Source: Prorocentrum cordatum
Lineage: Eukaryota; Sar; Dinophyceae; Prorocentrales; Prorocentraceae
NCBI GenBank assembly: GCA_963575745.1
Contig: CAUYUJ010009813.1
Span: forward strand, 297,225-361,224
Reading direction: 5' to 3'
Length of the DNA: 64,000 bases
Positions 30,596-40,049 of this stretch are shown here, piece after piece; positions within the stretch are counted from its first letter, which is position 1; each line of letters opens with the position of its first letter. Position numbers and translations under genes: made by a program. Under the pieces are notes generated by a model that saw only the letters and a program-made list of their open reading frames with translations, was not told where the DNA came from and ran no database searches.

Positions 30596-31450
30596 CCAAC
30601 CCAAATTTCCTAACATCGTTTCCCACCTTCCTGGAAAAGCTCTGGTCGTGTCGTGCCGACGCGGCGGCGACCCAACGCAGGCGCTCGGGGTTGAACGCCG
30701 CTGATGGCCAGAATCGGCCGACGTCCAACGATCCGCGCTGCCAAATGGCTGCGATCTCACCATAGATCGAACGACCCGTCGGAAACACGCGCCCGAAGAT
30801 GTCACGACACGAGTTTGTCGCCAACCCTCCCCTCCAGGGAGGGCAGCTTCGCCTCTGCCTATGCCACGGCGGGGCCCGCGAGCGCGATCGCGGCCACCCC
30901 CTCTTCTCCTCCTCCACCTCCCCCCCCTGCTCCCTCCCCTCATCCCCCCTCCTCTTCCCCCCTCCCCATTCTCACCCCTCCTTCTCACCCCTTCTACTCC
31001 TCCTCATCCTCCTCCTGTTCCCCTTCCACAGACATCCGACGTCATGTTTTTTCGCAGCTGGACCTGCTCCCCTGGGACTTCTCAGCCTGAGGCGTTGTTT
31101 GACAACCACGGGCCCTGGCAAGAGCCCGCGGATGCAACAGATGATCAGAGACTAACCCCCATTTCTGTGTTCCCAGCCATATTGTGGTTGTCATCGTTTT
31201 GAAGAAACAGCGCCCCGCGTCTCCTTCCTCCCCCTCCTCCTCCCTCCTCCTCCTCCTCCTCCTCCTTCTCCTCCTCCTCTCCTCTCCGCCTCCCTCCTCC
31301 CATGCCTGCCTCTGCTCCCCGCATATGCTCATAGCCATCATCAGTGTCAGCGTCATCAACACCATCACACCATCATCATCCTCCTCCTCCTCCTCATCAT
31401 CATCATCATCATCACCCTCATCCCCCTCCTCGTCGTCGTTATCGTCATCA
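30596..31450. other. Pyrimidine and CAT microsatellites, no gene
   Basis: CTC-rich tracts at about 30890-31030 and 31220-31310, and a CAT/CTC/CGT mixture at 31330-31450. The first ends CCCTTCCACAGACATCC, a good match to a polypyrimidine tract plus 3' splice acceptor, but no exon is recognised beyond it. Confidence 0.6.
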
Positions 31451-31481
31451 CGATCACATTCCTAACCCTCCTGCCTCCGAC

Positions 31482-31810
31482 CCCTCACGCGTTTCGTGGC
31501 CTCATGGGGAGCTCCACCGAAGGCCCCAGTGGCTCCGTTCGCATAGCGTCCCCGCACCCACACCCCTCACACGCTGCGTGGTCCCATAGGGACCTCCACC
31601 GCAGGCCCCAGTGGCTGCGTTCGCACGCCGAACCCACACGCAGTTCGACACTCCTCTCACACGTTGCTTGTCCCCGTTGGAAGCTCTACCGAAGGCCCCA
31701 GCGGCAGGGTCCTCATGGCGGACCCGCCCCCGACTCGGCACACCCTTCACACGTTTCTTGGCCCCATGGGGAGTTCCGCCGAAGGCCTCAGGGGCACAGC
31801 CCACGTTGTA
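31482..31810. repeat. Tandem repeat, four units of 81-90 bp
   Basis: Units begin CCCTCACACGTTTCGTGGCC-like at 31482, 31563, 31653 and 31743 and contain GGGGAGCTCCACCGAAGGCC and CAGTGGCTGCGTTCGCA. Spacing is 81, 90 and 90 bases. Divergence is moderate. Confidence 0.75.
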
Positions 31811-31929
31811 AGATGAGCATGCGGGTTCTCGACGAAGTGACTGAAGGCATGTGCTTTTCCAACGATTGCAACACATGCTCGCGGGCAGACAATGTGCAAG
31901 ACTTGTCATGGAACCCATGGTTGGTGTTT

Positions 31930-32215
31930 GATGGTCGTCGTCGTCGTCGTCGTCGTTGTCCTCGTCCTCGTCGTCGTCGTCGTCGTCGACGTCTTTGTCG
32001 GCGTCCTCGTCGTCGCCGTCGTCCTCGTGGCGGGCGGGCACGCGCGCGAGCGGGCGGGCGGGCAAGCGGGCGAGCGGGCGGGCCGGCAGGCGCGCAGGCA
32101 GGCTGTCGCGTGGGCAGGCAGTCGGGCGGGCGGGCGGGTGGGCGCGCGGGCGGGCGGGTCGGCGGGCGGGCGGGCGCGCGCGCGGGAGGGCGGTTGGGCG
32201 GGCGGGCGGTTGGGC
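31930..32215. repeat. GTC array followed by GGGC array
   Basis: 31930-32035 is (GTC)n; 32036-32215 is (GGGC)n with GCGC and GGCA interruptions. The second part has many runs of three G at one-base spacing, a strong G-quadruplex pattern on the + strand. Both strands give Arg/Gly/Ala/Pro frames, which are not genes. Confidence 0.85.
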
Positions 32216-32291
32216 GACCCGCCGACAAACCAACCAACCAAAGCACCGTACTTGGCCACTGTGGCTCCAGCAATCTTGACCCGAGGTATAA

Positions 32292-32600
32292 TTGGCTCAC
32301 CCCGCGGCGCCTAGTCTTTCCCGGATGCTGGACATCGGTCGAGGATCTCGAGAAGGCGTTATTTCCATCGAAGCGTCGATCAAAAATTGCGGTCGGACAA
32401 AACAATGGAGCGAAGCACTGCGGTTGCTCCGCGAAGGAATTCGAGTCGGTGTTCGACTCGTCCGAAGCCACTACGTTGCGACTATCAGCGCATGCAGAAA
32501 AGGCGGGCAATGGCAACACGCGCTGTCAGTGCTCCGTGAGATGTGGGAGGCGAAGCTGGAGCCCAACGTCATCTCTCCTGAAATGGCTGCCCCGGCGCTC
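32292..32600 (+). pseudogene. PPR-like fragment
   Basis: Two adjacent motifs: SIKNCGRTKQWSEALRLLRE and, in the same frame, HYVATISACRKGGQWQHALS followed by VLREMWEAKLEPNVI. These match the helix pair of pentatricopeptide repeats (consensus here SYNAGISACEKGxQW...ALxLLxEM...LEPDVI). Such proteins bind organellar RNA in a sequence-specific way, but two repeats are far fewer than usual. Immediately after EPNVI the sequence turns into the CCCAAGACGG tract, so the protein frame (open to 32810) is not meaningful beyond about 32600. Confidence 0.5.
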
Positions 32601-32639
32601 GCGGATAGCACAATCGGTGGCAGCGGACCGGCCCCCTTT

Positions 32640-33345
32640 CGGCGGCCCTTGCGGGCCCCAGCAGGCCTCGGCGCGCTTCCAAGAGGGCCCAAGAAGGTTC
32701 CGAGACGCCCCAAAGGGCCCCCCAGAGGACCCCCCGACGACCGAAGACTGTCCGAGAGGGTCTCCGAGACGCGCCCAGATCGCTCGACAACGCCCCTGAC
32801 AGCCTGCTGACGGCCCAAGAGGCTTTCAGAACGCTCCAAGTGGGCTCCACGACGAGCCCCAAGAGAGCCCGAACACCGCAACATCGCCCCATTCCTCCGG
32901 GAAAACGTGTCTTTTGGCACTTCCTGGGCTTGCCCATTTCATAGCGTCCAAGACGGCCATACAGGGTCCCAAGATGGCCCCTGGGCGGCTCCTGAGGCGC
33001 CCCTGGCTGCCCACGGAGTAGTAGCCTCAAGAGCGGCTTAGGACAGCCCAAGACGACCCCCAGACGATCCCCGGACTGCTCCAGAGACGCCCAAGACGGC
33101 CCCAGACACCCCCAGACGGCCACAGACGGCCTCAACACGGCCCAACAGGCACCCGAGACAGCCCAAAAGGGCCCCAGGAGGCACTCAGGAGGCCGCGAAG
33201 AAGCGCTGAGAGGCTTCTAGACAATCCCGAGAGGCCCCAAGACGACGGCCCAAGAAGCACCGAAGACAGCCCCAACAGCAGCCCAAGACGGCCCAAGACG
33301 GCCCGAAGACGGTCCCAAACGGCTCCAAGAGCACCGTGGCGCTCC
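32640..33345 (+). repeat. Degenerate CCCAAGACGG tract
   Basis: About 700 bases built on units of roughly 10-12 bases, CCCAAGACGGCC and CCAAGAGGCCCC. It starts with CCCAGCAGGCCTCGGCGCGC, a phrase that also follows other PPR modules (about 37030, 44175 and 44535). Minus-strand frames read LGPSWG-type repeats. Confidence 0.8.
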
Positions 33346-33441
33346 TCGGCCCTCCTGACGCTTGCTTGGCGCTCCCTGCCGGATTTGGCCCAAAATCCCT
33401 CGCCTTTTCGGTCTGGAGCCCTCTCTCCGCGGCCCCGCGAC

Positions 33442-33620
33442 GGCCAAGCTCCTGGAGCGCTGCTCGAGCTCGGACACGAAGGCGCGGTCTCGCTGCCACC
33501 GCCCCGGCCGCCGCCGTGCTTATGAGTTTTCGGACAAATCTCCGCCGTTCCTCCGAGAACCAAACTAGAGAGATGTCGTGGACGGCGTCCACGGGTCAGC
33601 CCTAGTCTCTCCCAGAATGC
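33442..33620 (+). repeat. 180-bp dispersed repeat, copy A, with degenerate PPR start
   Basis: Homologous throughout to 41802-41981. Shared blocks include GGCCAAGCT, GAGCTCGGACACGAAGGCGC, GGTCTCGCTGCC, GCCGTTCCTCCGAGAACC, GATGTCGTGGACGG and GTCCACGGGTCAGCCCTAGT. The end encodes VHGSALV, which in the 36.6-kb PPR ORF directly precedes SYSAG. The following PPR repeat is degenerate (GAGCAGTGGCAGCGG is still visible). Confidence 0.75.
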
Positions 33621-33689
33621 AGCGTTCACCGCTCAAGTGTCGAGCAGTGGCAGCGGACTGGCCTCCTCCGGCGGCCACTGACGCGTCCC

Positions 33690-34175
33690 TGGGCCCGGGC
33701 GCGCTTCCAAGATGGCTTAAGAGCTCTCCGAGCCGCCCACGGAGGCCGAAGACTGTCCAAGAGGGCCTCCGAGACGGGCACCCAGCACTCGAAGACGCCC
33801 AAGACAGCCGCCCGACGGCCCAAGAGGCCCCCAAACTGCTCAAGCGGGCTCCAGAGAGAGCCCCAGGAGACTCAAGATCGTCCAAAGACGCCTCAGGAGG
33901 CTACCAGGAGGGCCCCTAGACGGCTCAAGACTGCGCCAGGACGGCTCCTCAGGCACCCATGGCGGCGCCAGGAGGGGGCCATGACAGGGTTGGAGCGCTC
34001 CCGAGGGGCCCCAAGAGGGGGCCAGGAGGGCCCCAAGAGGGCCCCGACAAGGCCCCATATCAAGTACATGCGGTTTGGGGCCCTCTTTGGGCACCCTGGG
34101 GCGTTCTTGCGGCCCTCTTGAGGCCTTCGGGCCTCTCCAAGACAGGGCCAGGTGCATTCTGCCACAGAAGGGCCT
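33690..34175 (+). repeat. Degenerate CCCAAGACGG tract
   Basis: Same family as 32640-33345, about 480 bases, following the degenerate PPR module at 33.6 kb. Confidence 0.75.
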
Positions 34176-34207
34176 TTCGTGGCAGAGTGGTGGGCACGCG
34201 CCCGGCG

Positions 34208-34215
34208 GCGTCCTG

Positions 34216-34284
<69 letters not shown>

Positions 34285-34288
34285 CTCT
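34208..34288. repeat. GTC trinucleotide array
   Basis: About 80 bases of nearly pure (GTC)n. Confidence 0.9.
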
Positions 34289-35050
34289 CTCTGTCCCCCC
34301 CTCGGCCCGACTTCGGCCGTGCACCCGACGTCTGTGCGGCTCCCCCGTGGGACTCTCCCGAGGTCCAAGCGCACCAGGTTTGTGGACCATACCCGTGCTG
34401 TTGCGACAAGGAGGCCCCTCGGCAAGGGCCAAAGAAGGCCTCGAGCCCCCACCCTCGAGACTGGAGATATCGAATTGGTCTACGGACCCCTCTTGGGGTC
34501 CACGCGCACCGGTCTTTCGAGCCGCGTCCGGCCGTGGCGCCGGGGGGCCCCCGCGAGAACCACACAGTGCCTCGGGCCTCGATCCCCGAGGCTCGAGGCG
34601 CGAGCCTTGGAGAGCGTCCCCCCCCGTGTGCCCCGCTCGCTGTTCCCGTGTTCATCGGACAACGACGGCGATGACGTCGACGACGACGATGACGAACGAC
34701 GAGGGCGACAGCGGCGGCGGCAAAGGCGACGACGACGGGCAACGACGACGACGACGGCGAACACGGCGACGGCGTAGGCGTAGGCGGCACCAGGCTTCCG
34801 AGTTCCGTCCAGCCGCGAGCCCGACGGGACATCAGAGGCCGAACCGACTGGACACGTTAACGACGAACTACGTGCATCGGAGCTTGTCTGAGTAGTCCAG
34901 GCCGCACACCGACCGGATACCTCTTTTCCCTGCCCTTCGAGCCCCCCTGCCACGAGCTCCTCAGGATCAACGGTTCCCACGACATGTGCGAGTACAAAGT
35001 CGCCCTCCATCTGGCATGTGGCTGTCGCCCGCAGACCCACCCATGGTTCG
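34289..35050. other. Unassigned GC-rich interval with GAC array
   Basis: No gene is recognised. A GAC-rich array (about 34665-34775) lies in inverted orientation to the GTC array at 34208-34288, so the two could pair. Frames on both strands are Arg/Pro/Ser/Thr-rich. Confidence 0.5.
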
Positions 35051-35059
35051 GCAACCCCC

Positions 35060-35215
35060 GCCGCCAGCGGCAGCAAGCACAGGTACAAACCAGTCTCTCC
35101 TACAATGCTGGGATCAGCGCGTGCGAGAAGGGCCGGCAGTGGCAGCGGGCGCTGGCGCTGCTGAGCGCGATGCGGACGTTGAAGGTGGAGCCCGACGTCA
35201 TCGATCCTACACTGC
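35060..35215 (+). pseudogene. PPR module (one repeat)
   Basis: Encodes SLSYNAGISACEKGRQWQRA followed by LALLSAMRTLKVEPDVIDP, a good single PPR motif. The frame then enters sequence with no repeat character, and a CCCAAGACGG tract begins near 35290. Either a short exon of a PPR gene or a dispersed pseudo-module. Confidence 0.55.
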
Positions 35216-35289
35216 AGCGCTTTTTGCGTGCCAGACGGTCATGTGTCTTGATGGGTTTTTTCCGTCCGAAAGGCCCCCTGAGGAAGAAA

Positions 35290-35625
35290 CGCGCCCCCCG
35301 ACAGACCTCCGGGCCTTGGGCCACGCCCGCTACGCGGCTCAGCGGAGCCCAAGGAACGCCGACGAGGCGCCCAAGACTGCCCCAACGGCCGAAGGCGCCT
35401 CCAAGACGCGCCAAGACTGATCTACAACTGCCCCCAGGACAGCGGGCAAAATCGAAATAAATCCGCAGGAACTTCTTGCAGGTTTGCCTCATTCGTTCTT
35501 TTGTTTTCGCAGCGTTCCGGCAGGCCCTAGAGGCCCCGCGACTTCCCCCGGACGCCCAAATCAGGCCCCAAGAGGTCTCAGAGGGCAGAGGGCCGCGAGA
35601 GGCCCCCAGACCCCAGACACCCCCA
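35290..35625 (+). repeat. Degenerate CCAAGACGCCC tract, interrupted
   Basis: Two short stretches (about 35330-35430 and 35520-35625) of the CCCAAGACGG family separated by AT-richer sequence that includes GAAATAAATCCGCAGGAAC. Confidence 0.6.
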
Positions 35626-35980
35626 AAACCGCTGCGAAGAGGCTGACCACGCCGGCCACCCAAAAGAGTCCTGTGAGCGAAGGAGACCGGATGTTTGGCC
35701 ACACGCGCGCCGAGGCCGTGGAGACATGCGTGCGATGGTTTCTTCTCATGCTTCCCGTCTCGCCACTAGCTCCTCGCTCCACGCGCCTCGCCCGGCCCCG
35801 CTCTCTCATCGGCCCATCGCCCCCCAGTCTCTTCGCTTCCGGCTCCTCTGTGATCACTCCTCCCCGCTCCTTCCCCCTCTCTCATGGCCTCATCGCTGCT
35901 CCTTCCTGGCTACTGGCGCCTGCCTCCCCTCTCCTCCTCGGCTCTCCCTTACCCCTCCTCGCCCCCCTCTCTCTTGTTGT
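35626..35980. other. Pyrimidine-rich unique interval
   Basis: No gene recognised. C/T-rich sequence leading into the CT array. Confidence 0.4.
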
Positions 35981-36016
35981 TGTTTTTCTCTCTCTCTCTC
36001 TCTTTTTTGATTGTTT

Positions 36017-36110
<94 letters not shown>

Positions 36111-36205
36111 CGTATTTATATCGTTGTTTTCTCTCTCTCTTTCTCTCTTTCTTGTTCTCTCTCTCTCTCTTTCTTCTTTTCTCTCTCTCTCTCTCTTTCC
36201 TTGGC
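35981..36205 (+). repeat. CT dinucleotide array
   Basis: About 220 bases of (CT)n/(TCTC)n with T-rich interruptions, a strong pyrimidine strand bias. Ser/Leu/Phe frames on + and Arg/Glu frames on - are repeat translations. Confidence 0.95.
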
Positions 36206-36374
36206 CGTCGCTCCTCCCCTTCCCGCCCCGTGCTCCTTGCCGATCGCACCGCGCTCACCCGTCCCCGACCTCCCGCATTGACCCTTGATTAGTTGCCCCT
36301 TGTCTGCGCTGCTCGCACTCCACTCACGAGCTGCAGGTTGCGTCTCCTGACAAGGGCACCAAGAAACAACACTC

Positions 36375-36515
36375 TGCAGCAATACGCAACAGCGAAACGC
36401 AGCAGTCCGCAGCAGGCAACGGCAGCGCAGCCAAAGTAAGCAGCAACAACAGCAGCAGCAACAACAGCATGCCGCAGGCAGCAGCACCCTGCAGGCGCAG
36501 ACAGCGCAACAACAG
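36375..36515. repeat. CAG/CAA-rich tract
   Basis: Interrupted CAG and CAA triplets, rich in GCAGCA and AACAGC. A similar CAG-rich tract is at 45175-45420. Confidence 0.65.
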
Positions 36516-36599
36516 AGGCGAAGTTCGTGCCCAACGCCATCACGAAAACCTTTTCGGCGACAGCTCTGCCCTGGTCCAACGTGTCATTTCGGATTTGTT

Positions 36600-36979
36600 T
36601 CGTGGCGGGTAGGCAACGGTTCAGCCCTAGTCAGCTACAGCGCTGGGACCAGCGCTGTCGAGAAGGGCGGGCAGTGGCAGCGGGCGCTGGCGCTGCTAAG
36701 CGAGATGCTGGAGGCGCAGTTGGAGCCCGACGTTGTCAGCTACAACGCTGGGATCAGCGCGTGCCAGAAGGGCGAGCAGTGGCAATATGCGCTCACGTTG
36801 CTGAGCGAGATGCGGGAGGCGAAGCTGGAGCCCGACGTCATTAGCTACAACGCTGGGGCCAGTGCGTGCGGAAAGGGCGAACAGTGGCAGCGGGCACTGG
36901 CGCTGCTGAGCGAGATGCGGGAGGCGAAGCTGGAGCCCAACGCCATCCCTATTACAATGCAGGGGCAAGTGCGTGTGTG
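36600..36979 (+). CDS. PPR-repeat protein fragment (three repeats)
   Basis: The best PPR stretch of the window. In one frame: GSALVSYSAGTSAVEKGGQW, then RALALLSEMLEAQLEPDVVS, a second repeat SYNAGISACQKGEQWQYALT and a third SYNAGASACGKGEQWQRALA, ending LLSEMREAKLEPNAIPITMQ before a stop at 36977-36979. Each repeat is about 35 residues, the PPR length. The frame is open upstream of the first ATG (36705), which suggests that this is part of a spliced exon and not a complete gene. After the third repeat the sequence degenerates and the CCCAAGACGG tract begins at about 37010. PPR proteins act on organelle RNA; three repeats alone would be unusually short. Confidence 0.55.
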
Positions 36980-37009
36980 ACGGCCGGGGGTCCGACAGAT
37001 TTTTTCTGG

Positions 37010-37230
37010 GCCCCGGCGGCCCCTGCGAGACCCAGCAGGCCCCGGTGCGCTTCGAGGATGGCCAAAGAGCGTTCCGAGACGCCCCCGAAGGCCCCCAACA
37101 AGGCCCCAAGGGGGCCCAAGGCCGTTTAAAAGAGATCCCAATGCGCCCAAGATTCCTTCTACACGGCTTCCGACGCCTCCGGGAACGTCCCGACGAGGCA
37201 CCGAGAAGGGCCCCGAGAGGGCCCGAACAA
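37010..37230 (+). repeat. Degenerate CCCAAGACGG tract
   Basis: Starts CCCAGCAGGCCCCGGTGCGC as elsewhere after PPR modules; about 220 bases. 37231-37430 is unique sequence without a gene. Confidence 0.7.
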
Positions 37231-37454
37231 GAACAAATCGTCACAATCCCTTGCGTATCGTATCGTCTCAATCACAAGCTCTCGGGAACATTGACATGTT
37301 TGTAATTCCCGTGCGGTTCGATTCCGAGGTTTCCACGACGGCCGTACAGGTTTCCAAGAGTGTAAAATTATCCCGGCAAAGCAACCTAACATCGATGTGT
37401 AGGAGCATATCTGGAAGCATTCCCCTTGGCACCGGCAGTGGCAACGGCAGTCGC

Positions 37455-38729
37455 AGTCACAGCCTCAGCCTCAGCCTGCCTCAGCCTCAGCCTCAGCCTG
37501 CCTCAGCCTCAGCCTGCCTCAGCCTCAGCCTCAGCCTGCTTCAGCCTCAGCATCAGTCTGCCTTCAGCCTCGGCCTCAGCCTCAGCCTGCCTCAGCCTCA
37601 GCCTGCATCAGCCTCAGCCTCAGCCTCAGCCTGCCTCAGCATCAGCCTGCCTCAGCCTCAGCCTCAGCCTGCCTCAGCCTCAGCCTCAGCCTGCCTCAGC
37701 CTCAGCCTCAGCCTCAGCAGCCTCAGCCTCAGCCTCAGCCTCAGCCTCAGCCTCAGCCTGCCTCAGCCTCAGCCTCAGCCTCAGCCTCAGCCTCAGCCTC
37801 AGCCTGCTTCAGCCTCAGCCTCAGTCTGCCTTCAGCCTCAGCCTCAGCCTGCCTCAGCCTCAGCCTGCATCAGCCTCAGCCTCAGCCTCAGCCTGCCTCA
37901 GCATCAGCCTGCCTCAGCCTCAGCCTCAGCCTGCCTCAGCCTCAGCCTCAGCCTGCTTCAGCCTCAGCCTCAGTCTGCCTTCAGCCTCGGCCTCAGCCTC
38001 AGCCTGCCTCAGCCTCAGCCTGCATCAGCCTCAGCCTCAGCCTCAGCCTGCCTCAGCATCAGCCTGCCTCAGCCTCAGCCTCAGCCTGCCTCAGCCTCAG
38101 CCTCAGCCTGCTTCAGCCTCAGCCTCAGTCTGCCTTCAGCCTCGCCTCAGCCTCAGCCTGCAGCCTCAGCCTGCATCAGCCTCAGCCTCAGCCTCAGCCT
38201 GCCTCAGCCTCAGCCTGCCTCAGCCTCAGCCTCAGCCTGCCTCAGCCTCAGCCTCAGCCTGCTTCAGCCTCAGCCTCAGTCTGCCTTCAGCCTCGGCCTC
38301 AGCCTCAGCCTGCCTCAGCCTCAGCCTCAGCCTCAGCCTCAGCCTCAGCCTGCAGCCTCAGCCTGCAGCCTCAGCCTCAGCCTCAGCCTCAGCCTCAGCC
38401 TCCTCAGCCAGCCTGCCTCCTCAGCCTCAGCCTCAGCCTGCCTCAGCCTCAGCCTCAGCCTCAGCCTCAGCCTGCAGCCAAAGCCTCAGTCTGCCTTGAG
38501 CCTTGGCCTCAGCCTCAGCCTCAGCCTGCCTCAGCCTCAGCCTGCATCAGCCTCAGCCTCAGCCTCAGCCTGCCTCAGCATCAGCCTGCCTCAGCCTCAG
38601 CCTCAGCCTGCCTCAGCCTCAGCCTCAGCCTGCTTCAGCCTCAGCCTCAGTCTGCCTTCAGCCTCGGCCTCAGCCTCAGCCTGCCTCAGCCTCAGCCTGC
38701 CTCAGCCTCAGCATCAGCCTGCCTCAGCA
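37455..38729 (+). repeat. CAGCCT hexamer satellite with higher-order structure
   Basis: About 1.27 kb of CAGCCT hexamers with scattered CTGC insertions that change the frame. The landmark CAGTCTGCCTTCAGCCTCGG or near variants recurs at about 37554, 37822, 37971, 38126, 38277, 38487 and 38648, mostly 149-161 bases apart, so a higher-order unit of about 155 bases was amplified. The long frame through it reads Ser-Ala, Ser-Leu and Pro-Gln runs and is not treated as a gene. Confidence 0.95.
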
Positions 38730-38730
38730 T

Positions 38731-39215
38731 TCAAAATGTGGCCCGGGAATGGAGTTCTGGGAACTCGAAGAACACGAAGTGGCCTACAGTTGGCTCCGGG
38801 CATTCAAAATCATGCCCAGGAATGGAGTTCTGGGAACTCGAAGACCACGAAGTGGCCTACAGTTGGCTCCGGGCATCAAAATGTGGCCCGGGAATGGAGT
38901 TCTGGGAACTCGAAGAGCACGAAGTGGCCTACAGTTGGCTCCGGGCATCCAAAATGTGGCCCGGGAATGGAGTTCTGGGAAGTCGAAGAGCACGAAGTGG
39001 CCTACAGTTGGCTCCGGGCATCCAAAATGTGGCCCGGGAATGGAGTTCTGGGAAATCGAAGAGCACGAAGTGGCCTACAGTTGGCTCCGGGCATCCAAAA
39101 TGTGGCCCGGGAATGGAGTTCTGGCGAAGAGCACGAAGTGGCCTACAGTTGCATCCGGCCCTCCAGAATGTGGCCTGGGAATGGAGTTCTGGGAAGTCGA
39201 AGAGCACGAAGTGTG
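38731..39215 (+). repeat. 73-bp satellite, seven units
   Basis: The landmark GGAATGGAGTTCTGGGA begins at 38746, 38819, 38891, 38964, 39037, 39110 and 39178 (partial, diverged). Spacing is 73, 72, 73, 73, 73 and 68. Units also share ACGAAGTGGCCTACAGTTGG and CTCCGGGCATC. As 73 is not a multiple of three, each frame cycles through all three unit frames, and all three are open on + (WSSGNSKSTKWPTVGSGH, MEFWEVEEHEVAYSWLRA, NGVLGTRRARSGLQLAPG). No start, homology or context indicates a gene. Confidence 0.95.
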
Positions 39216-39389
39216 TGACTGTTGGTGAAAAACGAGCCCGGCACCCTGCCGCCCGGCAACTCCCAACACCTGCCCGGACCCCCCTGTGGAGTGATCTGTG
39301 AGCTCTTTTTACCCCACTAGAAACCTATCAGTCTTCGCTGTTAGGTAAAAAACCTTCAACACAGCATACGAACGGATCCCGCGGCGATC
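39216..39389. other. Unique spacer
   Basis: No gene. TTTTTACC at about 39306 and GGTAAAAAA at about 39342 could form a weak hairpin. Confidence 0.4.
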
Positions 39390-39645
39390 ATGACAGCCCA
39401 CAAGGCATCCAAGACAGCCGCAAGAGCTGCCCAAGTTGGCGCCAAGACGATCTTTAGACGGCCGCAGAGGCGCCCAAGACGGCCCCGGGCGGCCCCAAGA
39501 CGGCCCCAGCGGCACCCAAGACGGCCCAAGAGAGCCCCAAGAGGCCCCCAGAAGGCCAAAAGACGCCCCAGGGGCGCCGCAGGAGGCGTCCAGGAGGCCG
39601 AAAGAAGCCCCGAGAAGCTCCCAAACTATTCCTAGGAGAAGGCAG
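39390..39645 (+). repeat. Degenerate CCCAAGACGG tract
   Basis: About 250 bases. 39646-39930 contains two copies of TTCTCCRTGGGTGCGGGCGC (about 39744 and 39868) in otherwise unique sequence, with no gene. Confidence 0.65.
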
Positions 39646-39949
39646 CGCCCGCCTTCAGGTTTCTGCAAGAAAAACAAAAAAGTATCCAGAGCCTGCGAGC
39701 CGTACCCCGGACACGCTTCGTGGCCGCATCTGGACAGTTGCCCTTCTCCGTGGGTGCGGGCGCCCGCCGTCACACGCTTCACCCAGGCAGCTGGGAAGAA
39801 CTCACTACAGCTTTCCAGGCTTACCCCGCCCACGGATCCTCGCCGCACTCAGAGCAGTGCTCTTCTCCATGGGTGCGGGCGCGAGAACGCGAAGGTAAGC
39901 GCGGATGGCACGGGGCCGCGCCGTGGAGGCGCACCAGGGGGACCTGAAG

Positions 39950-40045
39950 GTCGTGGGCAAAATCCACGGGTTCGCCCTGCCCTAGTCTACACTACAATGC
40001 AGGGACACGTGCGTGCGGGAAGTGCGGGCGCTGGCGGGGCGTAAC
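39950..40045 (+). pseudogene. Degenerate PPR module
   Basis: ATCCACGGGTTCGCCCTGCC, then CTAGTCTACACTACAATGCA, corresponds to the VHGSALVSYNAG start; GTGCGTGCGGGAAGTGCGGG is the SACEKG region, already frame-disrupted. It is followed by a CCCAAGACGG tract. Confidence 0.4.
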
Positions 40046-40049
40046 CAGC

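Noticed and set aside
31504-32799. 431-codon Arg/Gly-rich frame and its minus-strand partner
   Set aside because: Runs through an 81-90 bp tandem repeat, (GTC)n and (GGGC)n; only the PPR part near 32.3 kb, in another frame, has recognisable sequence.
36600-36979. Complete PPR gene
   Set aside because: Only three repeats, no start codon ahead of the first repeat, and immediate decay into a repeat tract; annotated as a fragment.
37251-39218. 655-codon + frame
   Set aside because: It consists of the CAGCCT and 73-bp satellites; frame changes within the hexamer array make Ser-Ala, Ser-Leu and Pro-Gln alternate without a conserved unit.
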